From the NCBI GenBank assembly GCA_029204225.1, contig CM055098.1:55661458-55725457 (forward strand): a stretch of 64,000 nucleotides of DNA, written 5' to 3'. Shown here in pieces: positions 52,794 through 63,410 of the stretch. Source of the stretch: Diphasiastrum complanatum. Taxonomy: Eukaryota; Streptophyta; Lycopodiopsida; Lycopodiales; Lycopodiaceae. Within the stretch, counting starts at the first letter, position 1. Each line of letters begins with the position of its first letter. The translations under genes and the position numbers were made by a program. The notes below the pieces were generated by a model. The model was not told the origin of the DNA, made no database searches, and saw nothing but the letters and a program-made list of their open reading frames with translations.

Positions 52794-52794
52794 G

Positions 52795-53029
52795 GTTGCT
52801 GCTGCGAAGCCATCAAAATATTGCCCTGAACCCGCTCCGCCATTGTTGTAAAGCTACTTTTACAAGCTTTACTTCCGGCGCCACTGGCGCCAGCATTGTC
52901 CTCGGCGCCAGCAGCGCGCCTGCTGCTCTTGGCTCCACTATGACCAGAATCCAGCCGGCGCCAAGTTCCTATGGCTGAAAATCTTTGATTGGTTCTAGCA
53001 AAGTCCAGAGAGCTCAGATCGATGTGCAA
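52795..53029 (-). pseudogene. upstream part of the accessory ORF
   Basis: The minus frame starting at 53029 (MHIDLSSLDFARTNQRF) runs into the Ala/Gly-rich AAGAEDNAGASGAGSKACKS and FTTMAERVQGNILMASQQQP, then overlaps the next frame. The DNA is locally GC-rich with repeated GGCGCC/GCGCCA words (52868-52965). It may be the N-terminal part of the accessory protein or spacer. Confidence 0.35.
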
Positions 53030-53362
53030 TCACCTCACACGATCTAGGCTTGATTAAAGGAAGCCTGGGATCAATAGATTCTAGAGAGAGAAAATGACTT
53101 TCTAGAGAGAGAAAACGTGCTTTACCAACCTGGGTAGAGTATTTGGTATGAGGGGAGGTGGCGAATCCCACCAATACTATAGGGGAGTGCGGGTTGCGAC
53201 TCAAGGCGAGCTCCAACCAAGTCTCAGCCTCCCTTGCTGGAATGTTGTCCTGGCACTCGCCTTGGCATGCCAGTGCCCCGGAGACTAGGGTCGGTCACAC
53301 ACTTGAAATGTAACCTTCTCAGATTTATCAATAAAGTGGGATTTTCCTCAAACTGACTCTGA

Positions 53363-53725
53363 TTACCTTTTGGGTTTCAGTGTTCGGTAAAAGCGCCAGT
53401 TGTAAGGCCGCTTCAAACTTTTTAATTTGGCACATAGCTGAGGGTCGTATCCCGGGATGCCAGTGGTATGCCGTCGGGACCAATCGGTCCGTGGCGCCAG
53501 CGGTATGCTGTCGGGACCATTTGGTCCAGGAACTGGTTGTTCAAGGAAGGGCTTCAGGTAGTTGTGGTTGTATGTCGTGCTGCTTACATGGATGGTTTCA
53601 CCTTCGTTCGGGAATCCAAACACCTGTATTACGGAAATATCCAGTCGGACAATAAGTTTATTATGGTTTGATGGAATTAGGAAAGACTCGTTTTCAACAT
53701 CAAAAGTAAAATATGCCACTTGCAC
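53363..53725 (-). pseudogene. gypsy pol C-terminal domain with extended tail
   Basis: LDISVIQVFGFPNEGETIHV and TTYNHNYLKPFLE correspond to the final domain of gypsy integrase. A 60-residue tail follows (PGPNGPDSIPLAPRTDWSRR), partly encoded by a tandem duplication of about 40 bp (GGTATGCYGTCGGGACCA at 53466 and 53502). Confidence 0.6.
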
Positions 53726-54044
53726 GACGCATTCCCATTGATGCCCAGTACATGCAGGAAAAAAGTATGGACTTGTGTAAACACACTGGAGAGAGTATAA
53801 GACAAGTGCAAACTAAAAATTCTAACTAAATTTTGTGAAAAATTTTGGCAAAGTCTCTCCAGCACACCCATAGAATGAACTCGCACAAGGGTAGGGCTGA
53901 TGGTGGAGATACTTGTCCAGAAGGTGCATCGTCATGCACCTACGTCTAATCCTTGGATGGTTCTATTACAATGGGATGTTTCATTTTCTCTTTCATGGAC
54001 ATTTTTCTTTTCAGAGCATCAGTAGAAAATGATGGTTGGACTTT

Positions 54045-54911
54045 TCACAAATGGGGTATTGCATGTAGAATAGACTCATCTAACTCAAAAAGTGACTCCG
54101 ATTCATGGATGTCCCACTCTAAGGTAGGTTTCTTGACACGGTAAGTCTTAATGGGCTCAGCCTTTACCCTGCTTACTATTGCTAATGGCGATAAAGGTTC
54201 AGGAGATTCCAAGATAAGACGTTGTGGAAGCGCTCCCATGTATTCTAGAATAGCCATGTAAGAAGTTTCTTCTAGGTCATGGGGTGGGTGGGATTGTAAG
54301 ATGCTTTCCTCATCTACATACAACAAAACTGATTCATTAATCAGCAGCCAAGCAACGTTTAACAGCTCATCATTGTGTGGGAGAATTTAAATAGATCAGA
54401 CATTAAATATGGGAGTGTCCAAAGTGATTGATGTTTCATCTGGCCCATCTTCATTATTTGAACTACTAGTATTTGAGAAATAGTATTTTGCGTTCACACA
54501 ATCAATTGTTGCTAAACTATACCTCCAGTTGATGATATCAATAGGCTGGGTGTAGTGCCCTATTTCTTGAGTGTCATGGTATGTTTCCAATAGGGATTCG
54601 GTAGCTGAAGATCCATCATCTATGACGCGTGCATGCGTGATCTTTCCTATAGAATCGATGGTCACCGACAATTCTCGATTTCTAGATGTGACTCGTCTTT
54701 TATTCAAGTCATGTACTGTGCGGGCATTATAAATCCAAGGGCGACTAAGCGAGAGTCCATAAGAGTAGGCGTTATTGTTTGAGATGTCTAAAATAATCAG
54801 ATCAAGTGTAAATTTCAACCTGGCGGTCTTGACCAATACTCTTGGTATCACACCTTGTGGTTGAACAACACTTTGGTCGGCCATTCGGAGTTGACAATTT
54901 GGCCTATTCAA
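54045..54911 (-). pseudogene. gypsy protease C-terminal part and linker
   Basis: NRPNCQLRMADQSVVQPQGV aligns with the region after the active site in the 30.6-kb copy (QPRYKLCMADQRV). LSLSRPWIYNARTVHDLNKR matches LLLGTPWLQMAGVVQDW, and NWRYSLATIDC matches NWGHALATVDC. The linker continues as 54326-54045 (EESILQSHPPHDLEETSYMA, TYRVKKPTLEWDIH). The active-site D-S-G itself is not present. Confidence 0.7.
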
Positions 54912-54950
54912 ATAATCTTGTAGTCTCCATTCTTTTATTGTCGGAAAGAG

Positions 54951-55329
54951 GTGTTGTGAAAATTGGTCGAACTTGAAAAGAAACGAATGAAAATAGTTTG
55001 AGTATCTAGAAAGAAAACTTTTCGTGCGTGGTGGAATAAACTATCTTCCTCTTTCACAATGCATGACTTTGCCTATCAATTCAAACAAAACAATAGTGAT
55101 AGAAATCATGTTTGATCTTATAGTAATTTTTTTTGAAATCATCAGTACTATAGTGATTACGTAGCCAAACAATAAAGTATTGAATTATCAGACAAGTAAT
55201 TCGTCTCGAATCATTCGTGAATTAGTCACGAATCACAATACAAATAATTAGTCGCGAAGAAAATACAAAAATGCATACATTCTGAGACGAAGCTGAACGC
55301 AATAAAGGATAATATTGAGTCAGTATAAA
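54951..55329. other. no gene supported
   Basis: AT-rich, with an imperfect palindrome around ATTCGTGAATTAGTCACGAAT-like sequence (55207-55228). No coding similarity. Confidence 0.35.
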
Positions 55330-55735
55330 AAACGTAACTAGGGTTGGCTGATAAAGCGATGGCACTTTGATTATCACAAAGTAAGTCGTCGGAGCTTATT
55401 GACTCAGACCGATATCTGAGAGTAAGTTCCTCAACCAAATTGCTTCCTTTGTAGCTTGAGACGTTGCGATATACTCTGATTCGGTGGAAGATAGAGCTAT
55501 CGAAGATTGCTTGCGATTGTTCCAAGAAATTGGACCATTGTTGAGGAAGAATGCAAATCCAGAAGTAGATTTACGAGTGTCTACATCTCCTGCCCAACTT
55601 GCATATGTGTAACCACTAAGGAAATTGAGTTTGTTGTTGCCGACTGCTTGTACACTTCAAGCATGATATTTGCTCCATAATGAAGAGTGATAAGTGCATT
55701 GCTAATGGTATTAAGCAAGGAAGATAATTCAAGTT
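55330..55735 (-). pseudogene. copia RNase H fragment
   Basis: Reading minus: SGYTYASWAGDVDTRKSTSG, FFLNNGPISWNNRKQSSIAL, SSTESEYIATSQATKEAIWL, RNLLSDIG, then after a frameshift CDNQSAIALSANP. These are the RNase H motifs that end copia pol. It joins head-on with a plus-strand copia fragment at 55735. Confidence 0.8.
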
Positions 55736-57085
55736 GGATGCAAATTTTGTCATAATTGAAAGTGTGAGCATGGCAAAGGAGGATCTTTCTCAAGTGGATT
55801 TGTGGCACAAAAGGTTATGCCATCCTAACTATCAACCTATGAAGTCCATGATTTCCAAGGAGCTAGCACTCGGGCTTCCCAAATCCATATCAAAGTGTGG
55901 CAAGCTTTGTGAAGCTTATGGTCTATCCAAGACACATAAGCAACCATTTAAGAGATCTTTGAATAGATCTTCCTATCCTATTGATCTTATACACTCGGAT
56001 TTACACTCATTTTCACATGCATCAAATGGTGGATCTTCTATGTATGTAACCTTCATAGATGATTGTCCAAGATACACATTGATCTATCTTTTGTCTAATA
56101 AAAGCTTAGTGTATGATTCCTTTGTAAAGTTCAAAGCTCTTGTGGAAAATCAACTTATTGCTAGCATCACAGTGTTAAGATGTGATAATGGAGGAGGTAT
56201 CTCCGATAGCATGAGATCTTTGTGAGGCTAATGGCATTAAGAGAGAGTTCACATTTACTTACTCCCCCAAAAAACATGGGGTGGATGAAACAAAGAATAG
56301 ATCATTGTGTGAATGTGCTAAAGCATAAACATTAGATGCCTCTCTTCCTATTTCATTTTGGGGAGAAGCCATTACTTGTGCCAATTATTTGTGTAATAGA
56401 CCTCCTAATAGTGCCATTGGTGGAATCACACCCTTTGAAGCTTTGTGTGGCATAAAGCCAAATCTAAAAGATTTGAAAGCTTTTGGATGTACTTGTTATG
56501 TTCACATTCCTTTAGAACTAAGGAATAAGAAAGATTCCACTTCATTTGAAGGAATTTTTGTTGGATATAGTGAATGTAGGAAGGGATATAGGATTTATGA
56601 TCCTATCTCCAAGGAATTTAAAGTAAGTAGGGATGTTCTCTTTCATGAATCTCACAATCCCAAAGTGAATGAGATCTCATCTAACTCTCATGTTGTCAAA
56701 AATCTTTCAAAGGCCAAGGAGGAGATTCAAGAAGATGCAGTCCTTGAGGATCTATCTCAAGATCCAAGAGTGCCAAGAAGATCTACAAGGCACAAGGTTG
56801 AGCCATGAAGGCTCACCTATATTGAGAAGGGCAAACAAAGGGAAGATTATCATCCTATTACTTCCTACACTTTCTTGACTACTATGCTTGAAGAACCATC
56901 TTGTTTTGAAGATGCTAGAAAGTCACATTCTTGGAAAGATGCTATGCAAGTTGAGTTTGATGCACTAATGGAATATCAAACTTGGGAGCTTGTAAATCTT
57001 CCACACGGGAAGAAGCAACTTTACATGTTGAATCGATCTTCTAATAGCAAACTAGAGAATCTGCCAACAATTTGTATGTATTGAA
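55736..57085 (+). pseudogene. copia pre-integrase, integrase and RT start
   Basis: VDLWHKRLCHPNYQPMKSMI begins the pre-integrase domain. The integrase core has TFIDDCPRY, LRCDNGGG and, after a frameshift near 56225, DETKNRSLCECAKA (normally AERKNRSL). ANYLCNRPPNSAIGGITPFE, CTCYVHIPLELRNKKD and SRDVLFHE complete integrase. LEDLSQDPRVPRRST and SWKDAMQVEFDALMEYQTWE lead into reverse transcriptase, where the copy ends. Stops at 56328 and 56807. Closest relative in the window: the inner nested element and the 1-kb fragment. Confidence 0.85.
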
Positions 57086-58808
57086 TTTCATAGAAGTAAT
57101 AGGTAGTGTGAACTCTGATATATCTGCAAGATAAGTCAGGGCAAAAAAGTCATTGCTCCTTTAACCCTCTGATCATTCATCATCATATTTCTGACTCTGT
57201 GTGTGTGTGTGTCTTTGCATGTATATTTACATATACATATATGTAGGTACGCACATACACACACACATGGGACAAAATGACATACTATGTATAAATATTC
57301 GTACTGACTAACAAGGCTACAATTACTAAAACTATGGTTCTTAACATTGTAGAGGTTCAAGTTGCATCCCTCTTCACAAGTTATTCATTCAAAAATTAAG
57401 AGTGGAATTCGATTTTCATTGGTTCCTCATTATAGTTACCAAAATTATGGCTATTGTAATGCATGATTTGAACTATTTTAACTTAAGTATAGTCCTGAGT
57501 GTGCGTAGACAACCTTTAAACCCCACCTATATTCACAAGTTTTTTGCCATAATTCATTAAGCACAATCTAGCATTTCATTGCACATGGGAGTGACGAGAT
57601 GAACCATCATGACCGTAATGAGGGGTAGTTCATAACTATAATTGAATATAGTTGTCTATGATCATACTTGTACAATCATTTTCCACATTAAAAATAAATA
57701 TCAATCACTAATAATCAAGACTAGCTTGATAGCTGCAACGTAAAAGATCATGTTCGCATCTTACTTCATATGTTTGAAGTGCATTGAATTATGCAAAGAT
57801 TCATTTCACTAGAGATTATGGTTTAAGCTTTGTGCTTGAGTTGTTTTATGGGAAAAGATAGCAAAATAAAATGTAAAGTAGAATGATCATTTGTGACATG
57901 TGACACATTTAAACGAAATCTTGAGGTCAAAGCCACCTATAGTGGTAGAATATGCACCGGATTTCTCTCTCCATCATGATCATTTCAAAAAGTTTGTTAT
58001 GTTCACTCCAAAACATTGCATTCAAGCCCTCTCCCGAACTGAGATTCTCTCTCCTTGCATTATTATATTGTCATCATGATTATACACACGTGCGCGTGCC
58101 CAATTTTTGAACAAATTAAAAAGCACAATAGGCATCTAATTATTTTTTTAAATTCATTAGAGGAAGTTTGAGCTCAAAAAGGGCCGCATATGAATTCGTG
58201 CCAAGATCTCTTTTGCATTTTGTCACTATTTTCAACCAATATATTTGAATCACAATAACTATTTAGTAGTAGCTTAGAAGTATGACATCTAATACGTCAT
58301 TGAAAGTGCTTGACGATCGCTTTCCAACGCACTAATTTTTGTCGCATTCTGATATGACAATCAAAAGTTACGCCATTTTTAGTGTAGACTCAAAAAAGTA
58401 ATGTTACGTTAAAGTCACTATGTCAAGAAAATGTTGTGCCACATGTACAAAAGAAGTGAATAAAAAATGAAAAATGAACTTGACAAAAGGCCCTTTTTGT
58501 GTTTAAACTTCCTCTAATGGCTGCGCTAAACCTGCACCTCAGGAGTGACACGCAAGTTGTCACGTGACGATGTCAGAGTGGTTGCAAAAAGTCAAACAAC
58601 TCATTATACTTCATAATGAGCATGTGGAAATTTTCAAAGTATCCATCACACAATGGAATGCGCTGGGCACACGCCATTTTGCTTGGTTCGGCTTTCCAAA
58701 AAAATGTAGGCTCGACCCCTCTGTCACCAAAAAAAATTCTGAAAATCCTTATCGGGCAGAATGGCCTGTGCCCGGCCCATTCCATAATACCTTGTAACGT
58801 GTAATGTG

Positions 58809-58857
<49 letters not shown>

Positions 58858-59040
58858 GCCACACACACACAGAGTTGCTAGGTGGCCAAACGACGGTGCC
58901 AGTTGGGGTTAGCTTTGTGTATAAAACAGGGATTTGAGGTGTGAATCAATGTCAATATCCCATGGGACACACCCATAATTCGTACTATTCAAATGGTTAT
59001 GTTTGATTTGAGATAATATGCTTCGTCAGTCATGTATCTC
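57086..59040. other. intergenic DNA, no gene supported
   Basis: AT-rich, with short GT and AC microsatellites near 57198 and 57257. No open frame longer than about 97 codons, and none with a recognised domain. Confidence 0.5.
58811..58855. repeat. CT dinucleotide microsatellite
   Basis: About 22 uninterrupted CT repeats, followed closely by an ACACACACA run (58861-58870). Confidence 0.95.
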
Positions 59041-59049
59041 GGTATGATT

Positions 59050-59163
59050 TACAGCTTCCGGAAGGCTTTGCACCCTCGGGCCTCCACCCTCAGGCGCACA
59101 GCCTTCCTGACCGGAAGGGCCTCGGAGCTGGACCTCCCCTCAAAAAAGAAAAAAAAAAAACCT
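59050..59163. other. short GC-rich element ending in poly-A, SINE-like
   Basis: A GC-rich 90-bp stretch (GCTTCCGGAAGGCTTTGCAC, CCTTCCTGACCGGAAGGGCC) ends in AAAAAAGAAAAAAAAAAAA. It sits abruptly in AT-rich DNA. The inner GGAAGGC/GCCTTCC words can pair. There is no clear pol III box or target duplication, so the SINE label is tentative. Confidence 0.3.
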
Positions 59164-59195
59164 GAGGGCTAGGTTCACTCATGAAATAATTAAGG

Positions 59196-62100
59196 TAAAA
59201 CATTGAACACTTCAGAATTCGTTGTAGGGGAACGGGAAGCAATGAAAGTGAACACGAAATAATCAAAATTCAGTGCCATAGATTGTAAAGATGAACACAT
59301 ACTCTGCAGTCTTGTTCACACCGCACAGAACATATCTGGCAAAAATTAGTCCGCATGTCAGTTGAAGAAAATTTGCTATTGATTCCAATTTCCAAGTATG
59401 CATAAAATATCGTCAGTACATACATTTGTCAACGATCGATGTACAAGATCAGCGGAAGTTAAACTACAAATACGTGATTCAATATTGTCCCCTCCTCCCC
59501 CCAATCATGGAATGAAGCAACTTATAAGGTGACGCTCTACTGACGGCTTCTACAAAAACGTAGAGCTGATACTAGATAGCTTCCAATTCCTACGGACGTA
59601 AAAAGATGAGCACACAGATCAACAAATAAGGAGGACTAGTGTACTAAATCTGTGCATGAATATATTCGCAGCGCACAGTACTGTGTTCGTTGTGTTACAA
59701 GTGGAATGCGAGAGAGGCTGAGTTATAAGAAGGTTCATGTCTTTCCTTTTCATTCTCACGTGCAGATGCCCAGCGGGGCGCCGTGCACATAGATGTGTTA
59801 AAGTTTAAACAATGCTCGAGTACCTGCAGACATGAGTCGATGAACTAGGTGCTAGTATATTTGTTACATTGCTGTACAAGGGATGTCATTGTTGACCATC
59901 ATCAAGAGCAATCGAGCAACATTCCCCAAAAGCGCACTTGCTGGGTCGGAAAGAAAAGGCATGATAGAAGTGGACAATCCTTTCATGGACTTGTTGAGGC
60001 TCTTATACCCAGCTCCACCCAGCGAACGTGCTGATTGTGGTCTTTGTTTGGAATTAGAAGAAGAATCATGTGGCCTGTCAAACAGTCCCCGGAGAATACA
60101 GGAATAGTGATTACCCAATCCATGCTCGAACAGCACTGCCAGGGTGCTCTTGCCTTCTGCACAGAAACCGGGTGTCATATTCTCCATCCGATCCACTTCA
60201 ACAACAGATTCAGATTCCTTGGCATCTGGATTGAAGAGCAGAACATAGCCGCAGAGGCCATAGAAGAGCGCATCTTCGTCGTTGGCGATGCAGTCGCGCA
60301 CGAAGTCGATGAAGCCTGTGGCAGGGCAAAGGGCAGAGAAGATTTCTTCCAGATGCTTGGCTGGCTTGTGGAGGGTGGATGGCATTGACTCTTCTATGAA
60401 GCGCTGGGCTGCTTTTATGTGCCTACTCTGTCGGATCTTCTCGGCCAATCGGTGCGCCAAAGGAAAGAAGAGCCTGGGCAATATATTGTGGGCACGGGGC
60501 ACAAAGTCATGCCGGGACACCAGGTGATAAAATCGATCCCTATATTCAGAATTGATGTACATGGCCAGCTCCCTGTTGGCGAATGGCGCAGTTCCAAATG
60601 TCACACACAGGACTCTATCCCTTGAGAGAGGAGAATCCCCTGCTGAGACGGCCTCTAGAACCCTTAGAGCAGTGAGGGATGCCACCGCCCCTCCTAAAGA
60701 GTGCCCCGTGAATATAAGTTTCTCTCCTGGCCGCGGCAAGTTCATGAATAGCTGCACTGGCATGGTGAGAGCCCTCGCTACAAACCCCACATGTGCTCGT
60801 CCCTCTCCGAAAGGGACTGGAATCGTCGACAACTTCATGTCTTGGATGGCATCTTGGAGAGTAAAAGTGCCCCTAAACGCTACCATCACGTACCCGTTGC
60901 TGCTTCTTACGATCACGTACACTTGCTCTTGGTTGTCGAGCCATCGTGCCGGCAAGAACGTGGGTTGTTCTCGGTGATAGAGAAGCTGGTATCTACTCGT
61001 ATCTACCTCATAGCTACGCTCCAATACATCAGCGATGCCATCCAAAGTAGGCTCATAAGCTGCTCTTGAAGCTATGAGGCAATCCACTGCCTCTTGTTTG
61101 TGGGTTTTCAGCTTCACCAACAACGCATCCACATTTTGGCACTCCACATCTACGTTCTTCATGGTTACCTTTTGCTCTTGTTAGTCCTCCTGCTCCTTGA
61201 ATGTATAAGTGTGCAGTCAAAGCTTTGAGATATTCCTTGTCTTGAAAGCTCTATGAGTTGTCGAATACGTGATAACCAAAAAGTTATTTAGATGGATGGT
61301 GAATTGATATTGATGTTAGCAACATTGCCTCCTCCTACAATGTACAACAAAAGCACTCACTATGCAAGCTCTTGTTTGAACTTGCAATGAGTACCTATGT
61401 GCAACAAAAGGTGGTTGTCCACGAAGCCAAATAAGTAGAAGCAAACTTATATACACAATGGTCCTTGAAATATCTTCAAAATATCCAATGTGTATGGAAG
61501 TTTTATTTTTCTATTTTTCTATGATCTTTGTTGATTGATTATCTAGTAATTTCAATATGTCGAAACTTTTATTGTTGGAGGATATTTATTCCATCTCCTT
61601 TGATCACGACATGTCACAAGACATAATATTGTTTTTTGCAATGTCCATATGAATTTCTTCATGCACGCTTGCTTACATCATGGAATTGAGTCTAAACATT
61701 AATATAATAAGTGATGGATATTAGAATCCTATCATATTGGCTCAAGTTGGAAATCAATGGAACTCATTCCATAAAACTTGTGAATATTCTACAATAAATG
61801 TGGAGCAATATTAAGCTAATGGTCTAAATTTATTCATGAAAGTGTTTTGAGTTATGATTGAGACATATGGAATGTTTAGTTCAATGTGTTGTGAGGTCTT
61901 AGTCACATTTTTCTACTTTTAGATTAACATATTTTGTCTTTATTACATTTTTTTCTAAATTAGCACATTGTGTCTTAGTCACATCTTTATATTTAGATTA
62001 GCATATTGTTGAAAAAAAGTTATTGGATATCATCATAAACGTTATTGATCAACCTTACAATAGATCTACTAGTAAAATAATTCTTGCCACCAACGAATCA

Positions 62101-62558
62101 TAGGTTGGAATTCTTTTTTTTTACATCAAACTAATCATTTGTGGTACTATGAGTACATTTCATATTTGATAGACTAGCTAGAATGAGCACTTTCATCAAA
62201 GGTGATCATCTAGCACTACACAATAGATTAAGTAATCATAATAATGTTGAAGCCTAGATAAAATGAGAATGAGATATTTAGAGATCACAATCCAATAGTT
62301 TACAATGGCCTTTGCTAAAAGTCAAATCTTTCAATCTAGTGAAAAAAAGCAAGAAGAGATGTCAGTCCTCATAGGAGATATTGTGACTGGCCAAAAGTTA
62401 AAAGACTTTATCTTGTTACCAGTCACTTGCAGGGATTTGCTTTTCTTTGGAATGGTAAGATAGTTTAGAAGCATTTACCCCTTGTAGATTGTACTCTCAC
62501 TTTACTTGGAAGGGCTAAGATATCCTATTCAAGTAGTAGTGAACTAGGTCAACTTAGG
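59196..62558 (-). repeat. segmental duplication arm 2 (lipase copy 2 with flanks)
   Basis: Homologous to 9770-13235, same orientation. Similarity ends at 62558, exactly one base before an LTR-like TGTGAGAAAT. The upstream flank keeps AGACTAGCTAGAATGAGCAC and TGTTGAAGCCTAGATAAAATG and has small indels relative to arm 1. No further gene lies inside. Confidence 0.85.
59864..61162 (-). CDS. class-3 lipase-like alpha/beta hydrolase, copy 2
   Basis: Intronless, 432 residues, the same length as copy 1 with no indel and about 18 substitutions. FRGT, the GHSLGGA nucleophile elbow (Ser155), HDFVPR (Asp219) and GLGNHYS are unchanged. The densest cluster of differences is at residues 237-249 (LAHQFAQKIRQSGHV against LAHRLAEKIRQSRHI), in the helical region after the catalytic Asp. 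Retained length and motifs suggest both copies are functional. Expected role: hydrolysis of a lipid acyl ester by a soluble serine hydrolase. The flanking non-coding DNA is more diverged than the coding part, consistent with purifying selection. Confidence 0.9.
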   Translation of the reverse strand: MKNVDVECQNVDALLVKLKTHKQEAVDCLIASRAAYEPTLDGIADVLERSYEVDTSRYQLLYHREQPTFLPARWLDNQEQVYVIVRSSNGYVMVAFRGTFTLQDAIQDMKLSTIPVPFGEGRAHVGFVARALTMPVQLFMNLPRPGEKLIFTGHSLGGAVASLTALRVLEAVSAGDSPLSRDRVLCVTFGTAPFANRELAMYINSEYRDRFYHLVSRHDFVPRAHNILPRLFFPLAHRLAEKIRQSRHIKAAQRFIEESMPSTLHKPAKHLEEIFSALCPATGFIDFVRDCIANDEDALFYGLCGYVLLFNPDAKESESVVEVDRMENMTPGFCAEGKSTLAVLFEHGLGNHYSCILRGLFDRPHDSSSNSKQRPQSARSLGGAGYKSLNKSMKGLSTSIMPFLSDPASALLGNVARLLLMMVNNDIPCTAM

Positions 62559-63110
62559 TGTGAGAAATATGCAAAATATAGCTTGATTAAGGCCAAATTT
62601 TTGTACATAATGTCATTATACACGTGTGGAGCATGTTCCCACTTGTGAGGCATAGGCATAAGTTAGCTTGTACATAATCTCAGGAGGCATAAGGCAAAAT
62701 GTCAAGTTTTTCAAGTTAGAAGCAAATTCCTAGATTTTCAAGAGGCGCAATTTAATTGGATGGCCATAGATTTGTATGAGACTTTGGAGGAGCAAGTGAA
62801 TGTGTTTTCCCACATGTGTGAAATAGGTCAGGTCAACAATCCAAGCCTCAAGCTTTTTGTATATACTCCAATTTGGACCTCATTTGGTAAGAACAATTTG
62901 AAGAGATCTTAAGGATTTTGCATCAACAAGCTTGTGTATCTCTCTCTTTGCATGCATTTTGGGGATCCAATGCTTTAATAAGTGTTAGTACTTTGATCTA
63001 TGTTCTCTATCCATATAGCAGGCTATTTTTCACACGTGTGAAGCATATATGATCATTTACACTTTGCTTTAGATTACTCTTGCATTAAGGACACTTATAT
63101 CCATATTAAA
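62559..63110 (+). repeat. LTR-like block
   Basis: Begins TGTGAGAAATATGC and shows the TAGCTTGATTAAGGCC and TACACGTGTGGAGCATGTTCC words of related LTRs (8505 and 19766 families). CACATGTGTG is at 62811-62820 and CACACGTGTG at 63031-63040. No PBS follows; the right end is uncertain. Confidence 0.45.
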
Positions 63111-63129
63111 ATTTTGAGCCTCATCGGAT

Positions 63130-63300
63130 CTAAGATTAGCATTATTGGCTGGTTTTTCTGATGGAAATGAAACTAAGGGAGGCTCATTATATCACTCATT
63201 CATGGCTAAGTTCTGAAGTGCTGAGCTATGTGGTGTCAATTCTTGGAGATTGTCATTTTTTGGTGAATATGTGGTCATTTTCTTATGTCAAGTAGATCTT
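63130..63300 (+). pseudogene. remnant of the outer copia 411-codon frame
   Basis: LAGFSDGNETKGGSLYHSFM matches LVGFADGNEAIGGSLCHSFM near 26240-26310. After that a stop interrupts the frame. It shows that this unusual sequence exists in at least two element copies. Confidence 0.6.
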
Positions 63301-63410
63301 GATGATGTACTTTTAGTTCCTTTCTAAGATTTATTATGGTGGTCTCTCATCTAATAGGGTAGAAAGGATCCTAAAGGTCGTTGTGTAGGGTGAGTACGGA
63401 TAAGTTCCAC

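Larger units (their letters stand above)
51526..54950 (-). mobile_element. Ty3/gypsy remnant with accessory ORF, same family as 28.9-38.8 kb
   Basis: Minus-strand order: protease flank and linker (54911-54045), pol C-terminus (53725-53560), accessory ORF (53029-51842), purine tract and the start of a 3' LTR. Reverse transcriptase, RNase H and integrase are deleted. The 3' LTR is cut at about 51526 by the neighbouring copia LTR. The order pol, accessory ORF, PPT, LTR is the same as in the 9.9-kb element. Confidence 0.75.

Noticed and set aside
58573-58866. 97-codon minus frame with Arg-Glu repeats
   Set aside because: The repeat is translation of the CT microsatellite; the remainder has no recognised domain.
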